This document shows positions 6,755 through 13,462 of a stretch of DNA of 13,462 nt, in pieces. This DNA comes from JASLDZ01 sp964242895 (lineage in GTDB: Bacteria > Pseudomonadota > Alphaproteobacteria > Caulobacterales > Caulobacteraceae). Both the position numbers and the translations under genes were made by a program. The stretch spans positions 1-13,462 of the forward strand of contig CAXTBN010000066.1 of NCBI GenBank assembly GCA_964242895.1, read 5' to 3'. The notes below the pieces were generated by a model. That model saw only the letters and a program-made list of their open reading frames with translations. It had not been told where the DNA came from and did no database searches. Position 1 is the stretch's first letter. Each line of letters begins with the position of its first letter.

Positions 6755-7563
6755 ACGCGCCCCACGCCGTCCGCGGCAGCCTCCACGACTGCGGTCCGGA
6801 CGTGCGTCTGCGCCTGGGCGTCAACATCGATCACGTGGCCACCATCCGCAACGCGCGGGGCGGCGCGCATCCCGAGCCCCTGCGCGCGGCCGAGGCGGCG
6901 CTGGCCGCCGGCGCGGACGGTATCACGGCGCACCTGCGCGAAGATCGCCGCCATATCGCCGACGCCGACATCGCGGCGCTCTCCGCCCTCTGCCTTCGCC
7001 TCGGCAAGCCGCTGAACCTGGAGATGGCCGTCACCGACGAGATGGTGGAGATCGCCCTGCGCCACCGCCCGGCGGCCGTGTGTCTCGTGCCCGAGCGGCG
7101 CGAGGAGCGCACCACCGAGGGCGGGCTCGACGTCGACCGCCACCACCGCGCCGTGGCCGACGCGGTCGCGCGCCTGCACGGCGAGGGCGGCGCGCGCGTG
7201 TCCCTGTTCATCGAGGCCAACCCCGTGCAGGTGGCCGCCGCCGTCGAGGTGGGCGCGCAGGTGGTGGAGCTGCACACGGGCGCCTACTGCGACGCGCTCC
7301 GAGCCGGCGAGGCGCGGGCGGCCGAGCGCCGCCTGCTGGCGCTGGGCGACGCCGCCTTCGACGCCTGCCACCGCGGGCTGGAGGTGCACGCAGGCCACGG
7401 CATCGACTACGCCAGCGTCACCCCCGTGGCCGCCATCGCCGAGGTGCGCGAGCTCAACATCGGTCATTTCCTGATCGGCGAGGCCGTGTTCACCGGCCTG
7501 CCGCACGCCATCGCCCACATTCGCGCGCTGATGGACGCCGCGCGCCCGACGACCTCCGCGTGA
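6751..7563 (+). CDS. pdxJ: Pyridoxine 5'-phosphate synthase
   Basis: A 270-residue TIM-barrel enzyme that condenses 1-deoxyxylulose 5-phosphate with 3-amino-2-oxopropyl phosphate to make pyridoxine 5'-phosphate in the DXP-dependent vitamin B6 route. Residues corresponding to the E. coli catalytic set are H61 (HLREDRRHI), E91 (NLEMA) and H216 (HAGHG). GVNIDHVATIRNARGG (23-38) and TEGGLDV (122-128) are also diagnostic. The GTG at 6751 overlaps the pyrE stop (GTGA) and has GGAGA five bases upstream, which favours it. It adds about 17 residues compared with E. coli PdxJ. An alternative GTG at 6802 would give a family-sized N-terminus (VRLRLGVNIDH). acpS starts 10 bases after the stop; a pdxJ-acpS pair is common in proteobacteria. 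Confidence 0.97.
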   Translation: MNAPHAVRGSLHDCGPDVRLRLGVNIDHVATIRNARGGAHPEPLRAAEAALAAGADGITAHLREDRRHIADADIAALSALCLRLGKPLNLEMAVTDEMVEIALRHRPAAVCLVPERREERTTEGGLDVDRHHRAVADAVARLHGEGGARVSLFIEANPVQVAAAVEVGAQVVELHTGAYCDALRAGEARAAERRLLALGDAAFDACHRGLEVHAGHGIDYASVTPVAAIAEVRELNIGHFLIGEAVFTGLPHAIAHIRALMDAARPTTSA

Positions 7564-7573
7564 GCGTCGGCGA

Positions 7574-7969
7574 GTGATCATCGGCATCGGCTCCGACCTC
7601 TGCGAGATCGGCCGCATCGCGCGGACCCTGGAGCGTCACGGCGAGCGCTTCACCCACCGCATCTACACGGAGGCCGAGCGCGCCAAGGCCGCGGGCCGCG
7701 CCGACCCGGCCCCCACCTACGCCCGCCGCTTCGCCGCCAAGGAGGCCGCCGCCAAGGCGCTGGGGGTGGGGATTTCCGGCCTCGCCTGGACCGACATCGC
7801 CGTGGTCAACGACGCCCGCGGCAAGCCCGCGCTGGAGCTGACCGGCGGGGCCGCCGCACGCCTGGCGGAGATCACGCCGGCCGGGACGACGCCCCACCTC
7901 CACCTCAGCCTCACCGACGACCCGCCGTACGCCCTGGCGTTCGTGGTGATCGAGGCGCTGCCCGGCTGA
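7574..7969 (+). CDS. acpS: Holo-[acyl-carrier-protein] synthase
   Basis: A 131-residue phosphopantetheinyl transferase that moves 4'-phosphopantetheine from coenzyme A to the serine of acyl carrier protein, activating it for fatty acid synthesis. The Mg-binding aspartate is D8 in IGIGSDLCEI, and the second signature RRFAAKEAAAKALG (51-64) carries metal-binding E57. Length and both motifs are typical of a trimeric AcpS. The start is GTG at 7574, giving MIIGIGSDL, which aligns directly with known family N-termini. There is no strong ribosome binding site, and the gene follows the pdxJ stop by 10 bases, so translation may depend on the upstream ribosome. The stop codon lies inside a set of inverted repeats that continue into the lepB spacer. 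Confidence 0.96.
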   Translation: MIIGIGSDLCEIGRIARTLERHGERFTHRIYTEAERAKAAGRADPAPTYARRFAAKEAAAKALGVGISGLAWTDIAVVNDARGKPALELTGGAAARLAEITPAGTTPHLHLSLTDDPPYALAFVVIEALPG

Positions 7970-8004
7970 GGCGCGACACCTTGCCGGGCTCGCGCCGGGC
8001 CTTT
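7960..8004 (+). terminator. Competing stem-loops at the acpS/lepB junction
   Basis: GCCCGGC (7960-7966, the end of acpS) is the exact reverse complement of GCCGGGC at 7983-7989. GGCGCGA (7970-7976) is the exact reverse complement of TCGCGCC (7990-7996). The two stems are interleaved, so only one can form at a time. The second stem is followed by GGGC and then CTTTAT, a short T run. This may be a weak terminator, an attenuator setting lepB expression, or an mRNA 3' end. The remainder of the 94-base spacer shows nothing else firm. Confidence 0.35.
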
Positions 8005-8063
8005 ATGCCGCCCACCTTCGCGGCCACGCTGCGCCGTCCTGCGCGCCGCCTGCACGAGCCTCC

Positions 8064-8933
8064 ATGTCCGTGACCACCTCCACCGAGCCCGCCGCAGACG
8101 CGCCGAAAGCCGAGACCAAGGGCGGTGCGCGCGAGCTGTGGGAGCTCGGCAAGACGGTGGTCTACGCGCTGCTGATCGCCTTCGTGCTTCGGGTGGTGCT
8201 GTTCCAGCCCTTCACCATCCCCTCCGCCTCGATGGAGCCGAACCTCTACGAGGGCGACTACATCATCGTGTCGAAGTTCGCCTACGGCTGGAGCAAGTAC
8301 TCCCTGTCCCTGCCGTTCGACACGCCGCTGCCCGGCGGCCGCGTCCTGCAGCGCGGGCCCACGCGCGGCGACATCGTGGTGTTCAAGCTGCCGCGCGACG
8401 ACAACACCGACTACATCAAGCGCCTGGTCGGCCTGCCCGGCGACAAGATCCAGGTGCGCGAGAGCCGGCTCTACATCAACGGCAAGCTGATCCCGCGGAC
8501 GCCCGAGGGCGTGACCCAGGAGCCCAGCCCCTACGGCGACCCGCCGCGCACGGTGGAGAAGTACCGGGAGACCTTCCCCAACGGGCGCACCTTCCTCACC
8601 AACGACTTCGGCCCGCAGGGCGGGGCGGACGACACGGCGGTCTACACCGTGCCGGCCGGCTGCTACTTCATGATGGGCGACAACCGCGACAACTCCGTCG
8701 ACAGCCGCTTCGACCCCGGCCTGCCGCCCGGCAAGATCAACAAGTGCGGCTGGGACGCGGCCTACGATCAGAAGGTGCCGCCGGACGCGGGCGTGGGCTT
8801 CGTCCCCGTCGAGAACCTGGTGGGCAAGGCCGACGTGATCCTGCTGTCTTGGAAGCCGGGCGCCTCGCTGTTCAAGCCCTGGACCTGGGTCACGTTGGCG
8901 CGCCCCAGCCGCTGGTTCCACTGGCTCCAGTGA
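8064..8933 (+). CDS. lepB: Signal peptidase I
   Basis: A 289-residue membrane-bound serine protease that removes signal peptides from exported proteins on the outer face of the inner membrane. After a polar N-terminus, one transmembrane helix spans about 30-48. The catalytic dyad is Ser56 in PSASMEP and Lys119 in DYIKRLVGLPGD. The conserved box GDNRDNSVDSR is near the C-terminal end of the catalytic fold, and the chain ends in a Trp-rich segment. The ATG at 8064 lacks a good ribosome binding site; the first 25 residues are not conserved, so the start is likely but not certain. It sits between acpS and rnc, an arrangement (lepB-rnc-era) widespread in proteobacteria. The DsbA-like protein in this window is one plausible client. 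Confidence 0.97.
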   Translation: MSVTTSTEPAADAPKAETKGGARELWELGKTVVYALLIAFVLRVVLFQPFTIPSASMEPNLYEGDYIIVSKFAYGWSKYSLSLPFDTPLPGGRVLQRGPTRGDIVVFKLPRDDNTDYIKRLVGLPGDKIQVRESRLYINGKLIPRTPEGVTQEPSPYGDPPRTVEKYRETFPNGRTFLTNDFGPQGGADDTAVYTVPAGCYFMMGDNRDNSVDSRFDPGLPPGKINKCGWDAAYDQKVPPDAGVGFVPVENLVGKADVILLSWKPGASLFKPWTWVTLARPSRWFHWLQ

Positions 8934-8943
8934 CGGGCCACCC

Positions 8944-9648
8944 GTGAGCGCGCGCGCGGCGGCCGCCGAGGCGCTGGCCGCCCGGCTGGGCCACGCCTTC
9001 GCCGACCCCGCCCGCCTGGAGCAGGCGTTGACGCACTCCAGCGTCGGCGATGGCGCGCGCCGCTCCGCGCGCGACAACGAGCGGCTGGAATTCCTGGGTG
9101 ACCGCGTGCTCGGCCTCCTGGTCGCCGAGCACCTCCTGGCCGACGACCCCGCCGCCAGCGAGGGCGACATCGCCCCGCGCCTCAACGCCCTGGTCAGCCG
9201 CGAGGCCTGCGCCAGCGTCGCCCGCCGTCTGGAGCTCGGCCCGGCGCTGCGCCTCTCGGCCGGTGAGACGCGCACGGGCGGCCGTGACAAGACCTCGATC
9301 CTGGCCGGCGCCATGGAGGCGCTGATCGCCGCCGTCTACGAGGACGGCGGTCTGGACGCCGCCCGCGCCGTGTTCGCCCGCACCTGGCCGCAAGAGTTCG
9401 ACCGGCTCGCCGTCGCCGCCCGTCCGAAGGACAGCAAGACCGAGCTGCAGGAGTGGGCGCTGGCCCGCGGCCGCCCGCTCCCCGCCTACAGCGTCGCCGG
9501 ACGCGAGGGGCCGGAGCACGCGCCCCTGTTCACCGTGCAGGTGTCCGTGGAGGGCGCCGAGCCCGCGTCCGGCCAGGGCGGCTCCCGCCAGGCGGCGGAG
9601 AAGGCGGCGGCGCGCGCGCTGCTCGACCGCGAAAGGCAGCCCGCGTGA
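8944..9648 (+). CDS. rnc: Ribonuclease III, with an altered catalytic site
   Basis: A 234-residue double-strand-specific endoribonuclease that processes rRNA precursors and structured mRNAs. The RNase III domain (about 8-150) contains the signature NERLEFLGD at 45-53, which supplies E49 and D53 of the four-residue metal site. In the last motif, ILAGAMEALIAA (119-130), E125 is present, but residue 122 is Gly where the family has Asp (E. coli Asp114). The codon at 9307-9309 is GGC, one base from GAC. A double-stranded RNA-binding domain follows at about 162-228 (KDSKTELQEWA ... SRQAAEKAAARALL). The GTG at 8944 lies 10 bases after the lepB stop; the stop overlaps the era start. The gene is otherwise intact, so it is either a working variant or one with changed metal use. 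Confidence 0.95.
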   Translation: MSARAAAAEALAARLGHAFADPARLEQALTHSSVGDGARRSARDNERLEFLGDRVLGLLVAEHLLADDPAASEGDIAPRLNALVSREACASVARRLELGPALRLSAGETRTGGRDKTSILAGAMEALIAAVYEDGGLDAARAVFARTWPQEFDRLAVAARPKDSKTELQEWALARGRPLPAYSVAGREGPEHAPLFTVQVSVEGAEPASGQGGSRQAAEKAAARALLDRERQPA

Positions 9649-10616
9649 GCGACGTCCCCATCGAGACCGCCGCCGCCGCGGCCGGCGCGCTCGAGACCCG
9701 CGCCGGCTTCGCCGCGGTGATCGGCGCGCCCAACGCGGGCAAGTCGACGCTCGTGAACCGGCTGGTCGGGCAGAAGGTCTCCATCGTCACGCAGAAGGTG
9801 CAGACCACGCGCTTCCCCGTGCGCGGCGTGGCCATGGAGGGCGCCGCGCAGGTGGTGCTGGTCGACACGCCCGGCGTCTTCCGCCCGCGCCGCCGGCTGG
9901 ACCGCGCCATGGTGCGCGCCGCCTGGGCCGGGGCGCAGGACGCCGACGCCGTGGTCCACCTCGTCGACACCGAGGCGGAGCTGGCCGAGAAGCCCACCCC
10001 CGCCCAGCGCCTGGCGCAGGACGACGCCCGCACCATCCTCGACGGCCTGACCACGAACGGCCGCAAGGCGATCCTGGCCCTCAACAAGATCGACCTGGTC
10101 AAGCGCGACACCCTGCTCGCCCTCAGCCAGCGCCTCTTCGAGAGCGGCGCCTATGCCGAGGTGTTCATGATCTCCGCGCACAACGGCTCGGGCGTCGCCG
10201 ACCTGAAGCGCCGCTTGGCCGAGCTGATGCCGCCTAGCCCCTGGCTCTACCCCGCCGACCAGACCGCCGACCTGCCCGTGCGCCTGCTGGCCGCCGAGAT
10301 CACCCGCGAGAAGCTGTACCTGCGCGTGCACGAGGAGCTGCCGTACTCCGCCGCCGTGGAGACCACGAGTTTCACCGAGGCCAAGGGCGGGGCCGCCCGC
10401 ATCGAGCAGACGATCTTCGTCGAGCGCGAGAGCCAGCGCCCGATCATCCTGGGCAAGAACGGCCAGACCCTGAAGTGGATCGGCCAGCACGCCCGCGAGG
10501 AGCTGATCCAGATCCTCGACCGCCCCGTCCACCTGTTCCTGCACGTGAAGGTGCAGGAGAACTGGGCCGACGACCGCGCCTTCTACCGCGAGGGCGGCCT
10601 GGAGTTCGACGCCTAG
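9645..10616 (+). CDS. era: GTPase Era, 30S ribosome assembly factor
   Basis: A 323-residue GTPase that binds the 3' end of 16S rRNA and checks 30S maturation. The GTP-binding motifs are in order: G1 GAPNAGKS at 27-34, G2 threonines in QTTRFPVRG (53-61), G3 DTPG at 74-77, G4 NKID at 147-150 and G5 SAHNG at 177-181. The C-terminal KH domain has the RNA-binding loop GKNGQTLKWIG at 270-280 and the usual ending VHLFLHVKVQENWADD. The GTG at 9645 shares GTGA with the rnc stop, and AAGG lies 8 bases upstream, so translation is probably coupled to rnc. The first 20 residues are Ala-rich and not conserved. Coupling to rnc makes sense, as both act on rRNA maturation. Confidence 0.97.
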   Translation: MSDVPIETAAAAAGALETRAGFAAVIGAPNAGKSTLVNRLVGQKVSIVTQKVQTTRFPVRGVAMEGAAQVVLVDTPGVFRPRRRLDRAMVRAAWAGAQDADAVVHLVDTEAELAEKPTPAQRLAQDDARTILDGLTTNGRKAILALNKIDLVKRDTLLALSQRLFESGAYAEVFMISAHNGSGVADLKRRLAELMPPSPWLYPADQTADLPVRLLAAEITREKLYLRVHEELPYSAAVETTSFTEAKGGAARIEQTIFVERESQRPIILGKNGQTLKWIGQHAREELIQILDRPVHLFLHVKVQENWADDRAFYREGGLEFDA

Positions 10617-10624
10617 GCGCGCCC

Positions 10625-11356
10625 GTGGAGTGGGCCGACGACGCCTTCGTGCTGGCCGCGCGCACCCACGGCGAGGCCGGGGCGCTGGTGGAACTCCTGA
10701 CCGTGGAGCACGGCCGCTTCGCCGCGCACGTGGCGGGCGGCGCGTCGCGGCGGATGAAGCCGGTGCTGCAGCCCGGGACGCGGGTGCGGGCCGAGTATCG
10801 CGCGCGCACCTCCGACCACCTGGGCTCCGCACAGCTGGAGCCGGTAGGGGAGGGGCCGTCCTCGCTGTTCGACGACGCCCTGGCGCTCACTGGCCTCTCC
10901 TCCGCCGCGGCCGTCACCGCCGCGGCCCTGCCCGAGCGCGAGCCGCATCCCGAGGTGTTCGCCGCCTTCGAGTCGTTCGCCTCGGCCCTGGCCGCGCCCG
11001 AGGTGTGGCCGGCGGTGTACGTGCGCTTCGAGGCGGGGCTCCTGGAAGCGCTGGGCTTCGGGCTGGACCTGTCGCGCTGTGCGGTGACGGGCTCGGCCGA
11101 CGATCTCGCCTGGGTCAGCCCCCGCACCGGCCGCGCCGTGGGCCGGGACGCGGGCGCGCCCTACGCCGACCGCCTGCTGCACCTGCCGCCCTTCATGCTC
11201 GGCAGCCAGGGCGGCCTCGTCGCGGGCGACGTGGCCGCCGGGCTGGAGCTCACCGGCCGCTTCCTGGAGCGCGACGTGTTCGGCCCGCTGAACCGCCCCT
11301 TGCCGCCCGCCCGGGCGTGGCTGGTGGCGGCGCTGGACAAGGCGGGGCGGGGCTGA
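10625..11356 (+). CDS. recO: DNA repair protein RecO
   Basis: A 243-residue recombination mediator that works with RecR to load RecA on SSB-coated gaps and anneals single strands. The N-terminal OB fold (about 1-80) begins EWADDAFVLAARTHGEAGA and includes GGASRRMKPVLQPGTRV, typical of alphaproteobacterial RecO. The helical C-terminal half has YVRFEAGLLEALGFGLDLSR and CAVTGSADDLAWVSPRTG. The four-cysteine zinc site seen in some RecO families is not apparent, as is usual for this group. The start GTG at 10625 follows the era stop by 8 bases and gives the family N-terminus; only a weak AGG is upstream. RecO and RarA in the same array both concern gap and fork repair, but their co-location may simply reflect long conserved gene order. 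Confidence 0.95.
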   Translation: MEWADDAFVLAARTHGEAGALVELLTVEHGRFAAHVAGGASRRMKPVLQPGTRVRAEYRARTSDHLGSAQLEPVGEGPSSLFDDALALTGLSSAAAVTAAALPEREPHPEVFAAFESFASALAAPEVWPAVYVRFEAGLLEALGFGLDLSRCAVTGSADDLAWVSPRTGRAVGRDAGAPYADRLLHLPPFMLGSQGGLVAGDVAAGLELTGRFLERDVFGPLNRPLPPARAWLVAALDKAGRG

Positions 11357-11397
11357 CCCTGCGGCGAGGCGTCGGGCGACGCGACTCGTCCGCCCGC

Positions 11398-11408
11398 GCT
11401 AGAGGAGG
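11398..11408 (+). promoter_or_regulatory. parC ribosome binding site overlapping a -10-like GCTAGA
   Basis: AGGAGG at 11403-11408 is the strongest Shine-Dalgarno sequence in the window, but only three bases separate it from the ATG at 11412, which is short. GCTAGA at 11398-11403 overlaps it and resembles the alphaproteobacterial -10, with GCGACGC at 11376-11382 as a possible -35 (5 of 7 to TTGACGS, spacer 15). If used, that promoter would make a near-leaderless transcript lacking the Shine-Dalgarno site, so the two readings are alternatives. Confidence 0.4.
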
Positions 11409-11411
11409 CGC

Positions 11412-13462
11412 ATGAACGCCCCCGTGATCCCGCCGCTCCCAGCCCCGGGGGGGCCGCCCGACGGCGGCGGCGGACGCATCGTCGAGGAGCCGCTGGCCGA
11501 GGCGCTGTCGCGCCGCTACCTCGCCTACGCCCTCTCGACGATCATGAACCGGGCGCTGCCCGACGTGCGCGACGGGCTGAAGCCCGTGCAGCGCCGCGTG
11601 CTCTACGCCATGAGCGAGATGCGGCTGAACCCCGACTCCGCCGCGCGCAAGTGCGCCAAGGTGGTGGGCGAGGTGATGGGCACCTTCCATCCCCACGGCG
11701 ACCAGTCGATCTACGACGCCCTGGTGCGCCTCAGCCAGGACTTCGCCCAGCGCACGCCGCTGGTCGACGGGCAGGGCAACTTCGGCAACATCGACGGCGA
11801 TAACCCCGCCGCCATGCGCTACACCGAGTGCCGGCTCACGCCCTCGGCGCTGCTGCTGCTGGACGGCATCGGCGAGGAGGCGGTCGACTTCCGCCCCACC
11901 TACGACGCGCAGGACGAGGAGCCGGTGGTGCTCCCCGCCGCCTTCCCCAACCTCCTGGCCAACGGCGCGAGCGGGATTGCGGTGGGGATGGCCACCTCCA
12001 TCCCGCCGCACAATCCGGGCGAGCTGATCGACGCCTGCCTGGTGCTGCTCCAGCGGCCGGACGCGACCACGGCCGACCTGATGGAGCGCGTGCAGGGGCC
12101 GGACTTCCCCACCGGCGGCGTGATCGTGGAGAGCCGCGCCGCGCTCCTGGAGGCCTACGAGACGGGCCGCGGCGGCGCCCGCGTGCGCTGCCGCTGGGAG
12201 AAAGAGGACACGGGGCGCGGGACCTACCGCATCGTGGTCACCGAGATTCCCTACCAGGTCCGCAAGGGCCAGCTGGTCGAACAGCTGGCCGAGCTGATCG
12301 AGTCCAAGAAGGCGCCGCTCTTGGGCGACGTGCGCGACGAGTCCACCGAGGACGTGCGCCTTGTGCTGGAGCCCCGCGCGCGCACCGTCGAGCCCGAGGT
12401 CTTGATGGAGAGCCTCTACAAGCTCTGCGACCTCGAGACGCGTTTCCCGATCAACATCAACGTCCTCGACAAGAGCGCCACGCCCGGGGTGATGGGCCTC
12501 AAGACGTGCCTGCGCCACTTCCTCGACTTCCGGCGCGAGGTGGACGGGCGGCGCGCTCGCTGGCGGCTGGGCCGGATCGACGCGCGGCTGCACATCCTCG
12601 ACGGCCTGCTGATCGTCTTCCTCAACCTCGACGAGGTCATCCGCATCGTCCGCTTCGAGGACGAGCCCAAGGCGAAGCTGATGGCGACCTTCTCCCTCAG
12701 CGACCTGCAGGCCGATGCCATCCTGAACACGCGCCTGCGCCAACTCGCCAAGCTGGAGGAGATGGAGCTGCGGCGCGAGCACGACGCCCTCTCCAAGGAG
12801 AAGGCGGGGCTGGAGGGGCTGCTCGGCTCCGACAGGCTGCAGTGGAAGAAGGTGGGCGACGACCTGCGGCGCGTCCGCGACCAGCTCGCCAAGACGCCGG
12901 CGCTGGCGAACCGTCGCTCCACCTTCGCCGACGCCCCGGTGGTGGACGTGGCGGCGGCGCTGGAGGCGCAGGTCCCGCGCGAGCCGATCACCGTGATTAT
13001 CTCCGAGCGCGGCTGGATCCGCGCCGCCAAGGGCCGCGTGGAGGACCCGAGCGAACTCAAGTTCAAGGAGGGCGACAAACTCGCCTTCCTCGTGCCCGCC
13101 GAGACCACCGACCGCCTGCTGCTGTTCGCCTCCGACGGCCGCTTCCTGACGCTGCCCTGCGACAAGCTGCCGAGCGCGCGCGGGCAGGGCGAGCCCCTGC
13201 GGCTGATGCTCGACCTGGACGACAAGACCAAGCTGACCGCCGTCTTCCCGTTCCGGGCGGGGCGCAGGCGCGTGCTGGCCTCCTCCAGCGGCTACGGCTT
13301 CCTGGTGGCCGAAGACGAGCTCCTGGCCAACCGCCGCGCGGGCAAGGCGGTGCTGAACGTCGACGACGGCGAGAGCCGCCTGTGCCTGGAGGCCGCCGGC
13401 GACCAGCTCGCCGTGATCGGCGACAACGGCAAGGTGCTGGTCTTCCCCCTGGCCGAGCTGCC
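11412..13462 (+). CDS. parC: DNA topoisomerase IV subunit A, 3' end outside window
   Basis: At least 683 codons, open to the right edge; roughly 70 residues of a usual ParC are missing. ParC is the DNA-cleaving subunit of topoisomerase IV, which with ParE unlinks daughter chromosomes. The catalytic Tyr137 is in AMRYTECRLT, preceded by Arg136. The quinolone-determining stretch is HPHGDQSIYDALVR, with Gln98 and Asp102 at the usual Ser/Glu (or Ser/Asp) contact positions. A coiled coil follows at about 445-495, then from about 520 the beta-pinwheel C-terminal domain, with ARGQGEPLRLML as a degenerate box. The absence of the canonical GyrA box QRRGGKG separates it from GyrA. The Pro/Gly-rich first 20 residues are not conserved; the ATG at 11412 has AGGAGG upstream. 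It follows recO by 55 bases. Confidence 0.96.
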   Translation, partial: MNAPVIPPLPAPGGPPDGGGGRIVEEPLAEALSRRYLAYALSTIMNRALPDVRDGLKPVQRRVLYAMSEMRLNPDSAARKCAKVVGEVMGTFHPHGDQSIYDALVRLSQDFAQRTPLVDGQGNFGNIDGDNPAAMRYTECRLTPSALLLLDGIGEEAVDFRPTYDAQDEEPVVLPAAFPNLLANGASGIAVGMATSIPPHNPGELIDACLVLLQRPDATTADLMERVQGPDFPTGGVIVESRAALLEAYETGRGGARVRCRWEKEDTGRGTYRIVVTEIPYQVRKGQLVEQLAELIESKKAPLLGDVRDESTEDVRLVLEPRARTVEPEVLMESLYKLCDLETRFPININVLDKSATPGVMGLKTCLRHFLDFRREVDGRRARWRLGRIDARLHILDGLLIVFLNLDEVIRIVRFEDEPKAKLMATFSLSDLQADAILNTRLRQLAKLEEMELRREHDALSKEKAGLEGLLGSDRLQWKKVGDDLRRVRDQLAKTPALANRRSTFADAPVVDVAAALEAQVPREPITVIISERGWIRAAKGRVEDPSELKFKEGDKLAFLVPAETTDRLLLFASDGRFLTLPCDKLPSARGQGEPLRLMLDLDDKTKLTAVFPFRAGRRRVLASSSGYGFLVAEDELLANRRAGKAVLNVDDGESRLCLEAAGDQLAVIGDNGKVLVFPLAEL

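Noticed and set aside
8005..8073. 22-codon open frame starting just after the acpS/lepB stem-loop and overlapping the lepB start
   Set aside because: A stop-to-start overlap with lepB would suit a coupling leader peptide, but there is no ribosome binding site and the length is easily reached by chance.
7911..9314. 467-residue minus-strand open frame over lepB and rnc
   Set aside because: Antisense shadow of two firmly identified genes. Its Arg/Ala/Gly/Val-rich composition is typical of GC-driven frames.
9486..10832. 448-residue minus-strand open frame over era and recO
   Set aside because: Antisense shadow with no family motifs; era and recO are intact on the other strand.
11250..12782. 510-residue minus-strand open frame over parC
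   Set aside because: Antisense to the parC catalytic domain and without recognisable domains.

Overview
This is a very GC-rich window with almost no spacer DNA. It reads as core chromosome of an alphaproteobacterium, most likely in or near the Caulobacterales. The pointers are: the block pyrE-pdxJ-acpS-lepB-rnc-era-recO-parC, which I recall as typical of Caulobacter relatives (recollection, not a search); an RNase E with an acidic insert in its S1 domain and a C-terminal GWW motif; frequent GTG starts; and weak or absent Shine-Dalgarno sites. I see no mobile element, phage gene, CRISPR array, tRNA or rRNA.

Layout. The 3' end of thiG (plus strand, 1-183) runs tail to tail into a minus-strand pair: an exported DsbA-like thiol oxidoreductase (180-899) and rne, encoding RNase E (968-3580). 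The two convergent stop codons share one CTAG tetranucleotide. A gene-free stretch of 481 bases (3581-4061) separates rne from a divergent plus-strand array. It holds the presumed rne leader, with a strong nested stem-loop and a possible site that could pair with the ribosome binding site, plus weak promoter candidates. The plus strand then carries rarA, an RluA-type pseudouridine synthase, pyrE, pdxJ, acpS, lepB, rnc, era, recO and parC; parC runs off the right edge. Most junctions overlap or are shorter than 60 bases.

How the genes relate. This is housekeeping: RNA decay and rRNA maturation (rne, rnc, era, the pseudouridine synthase), replication-fork and recombination repair (rarA, recO), chromosome decatenation (parC), pyrimidine, vitamin B6 and thiamine synthesis (pyrE, pdxJ, thiG), acyl carrier protein activation (acpS), and protein export and envelope thiol chemistry (lepB, the DsbA-like protein). 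The compact plus-strand array is probably read as one or two long transcripts, with translational coupling at pyrE/pdxJ and rnc/era.

I did not find a new multi-gene system. Points worth a second look are: an RNase III that has glycine in place of a catalytic metal-binding aspartate; the structured rne leader; a three-fold aromatic motif repeated in the disordered RNase E tail; glutamine at the quinolone-contact position of ParC; competing stem-loops at the acpS/lepB junction; and possible leaderless starts for rarA and parC.
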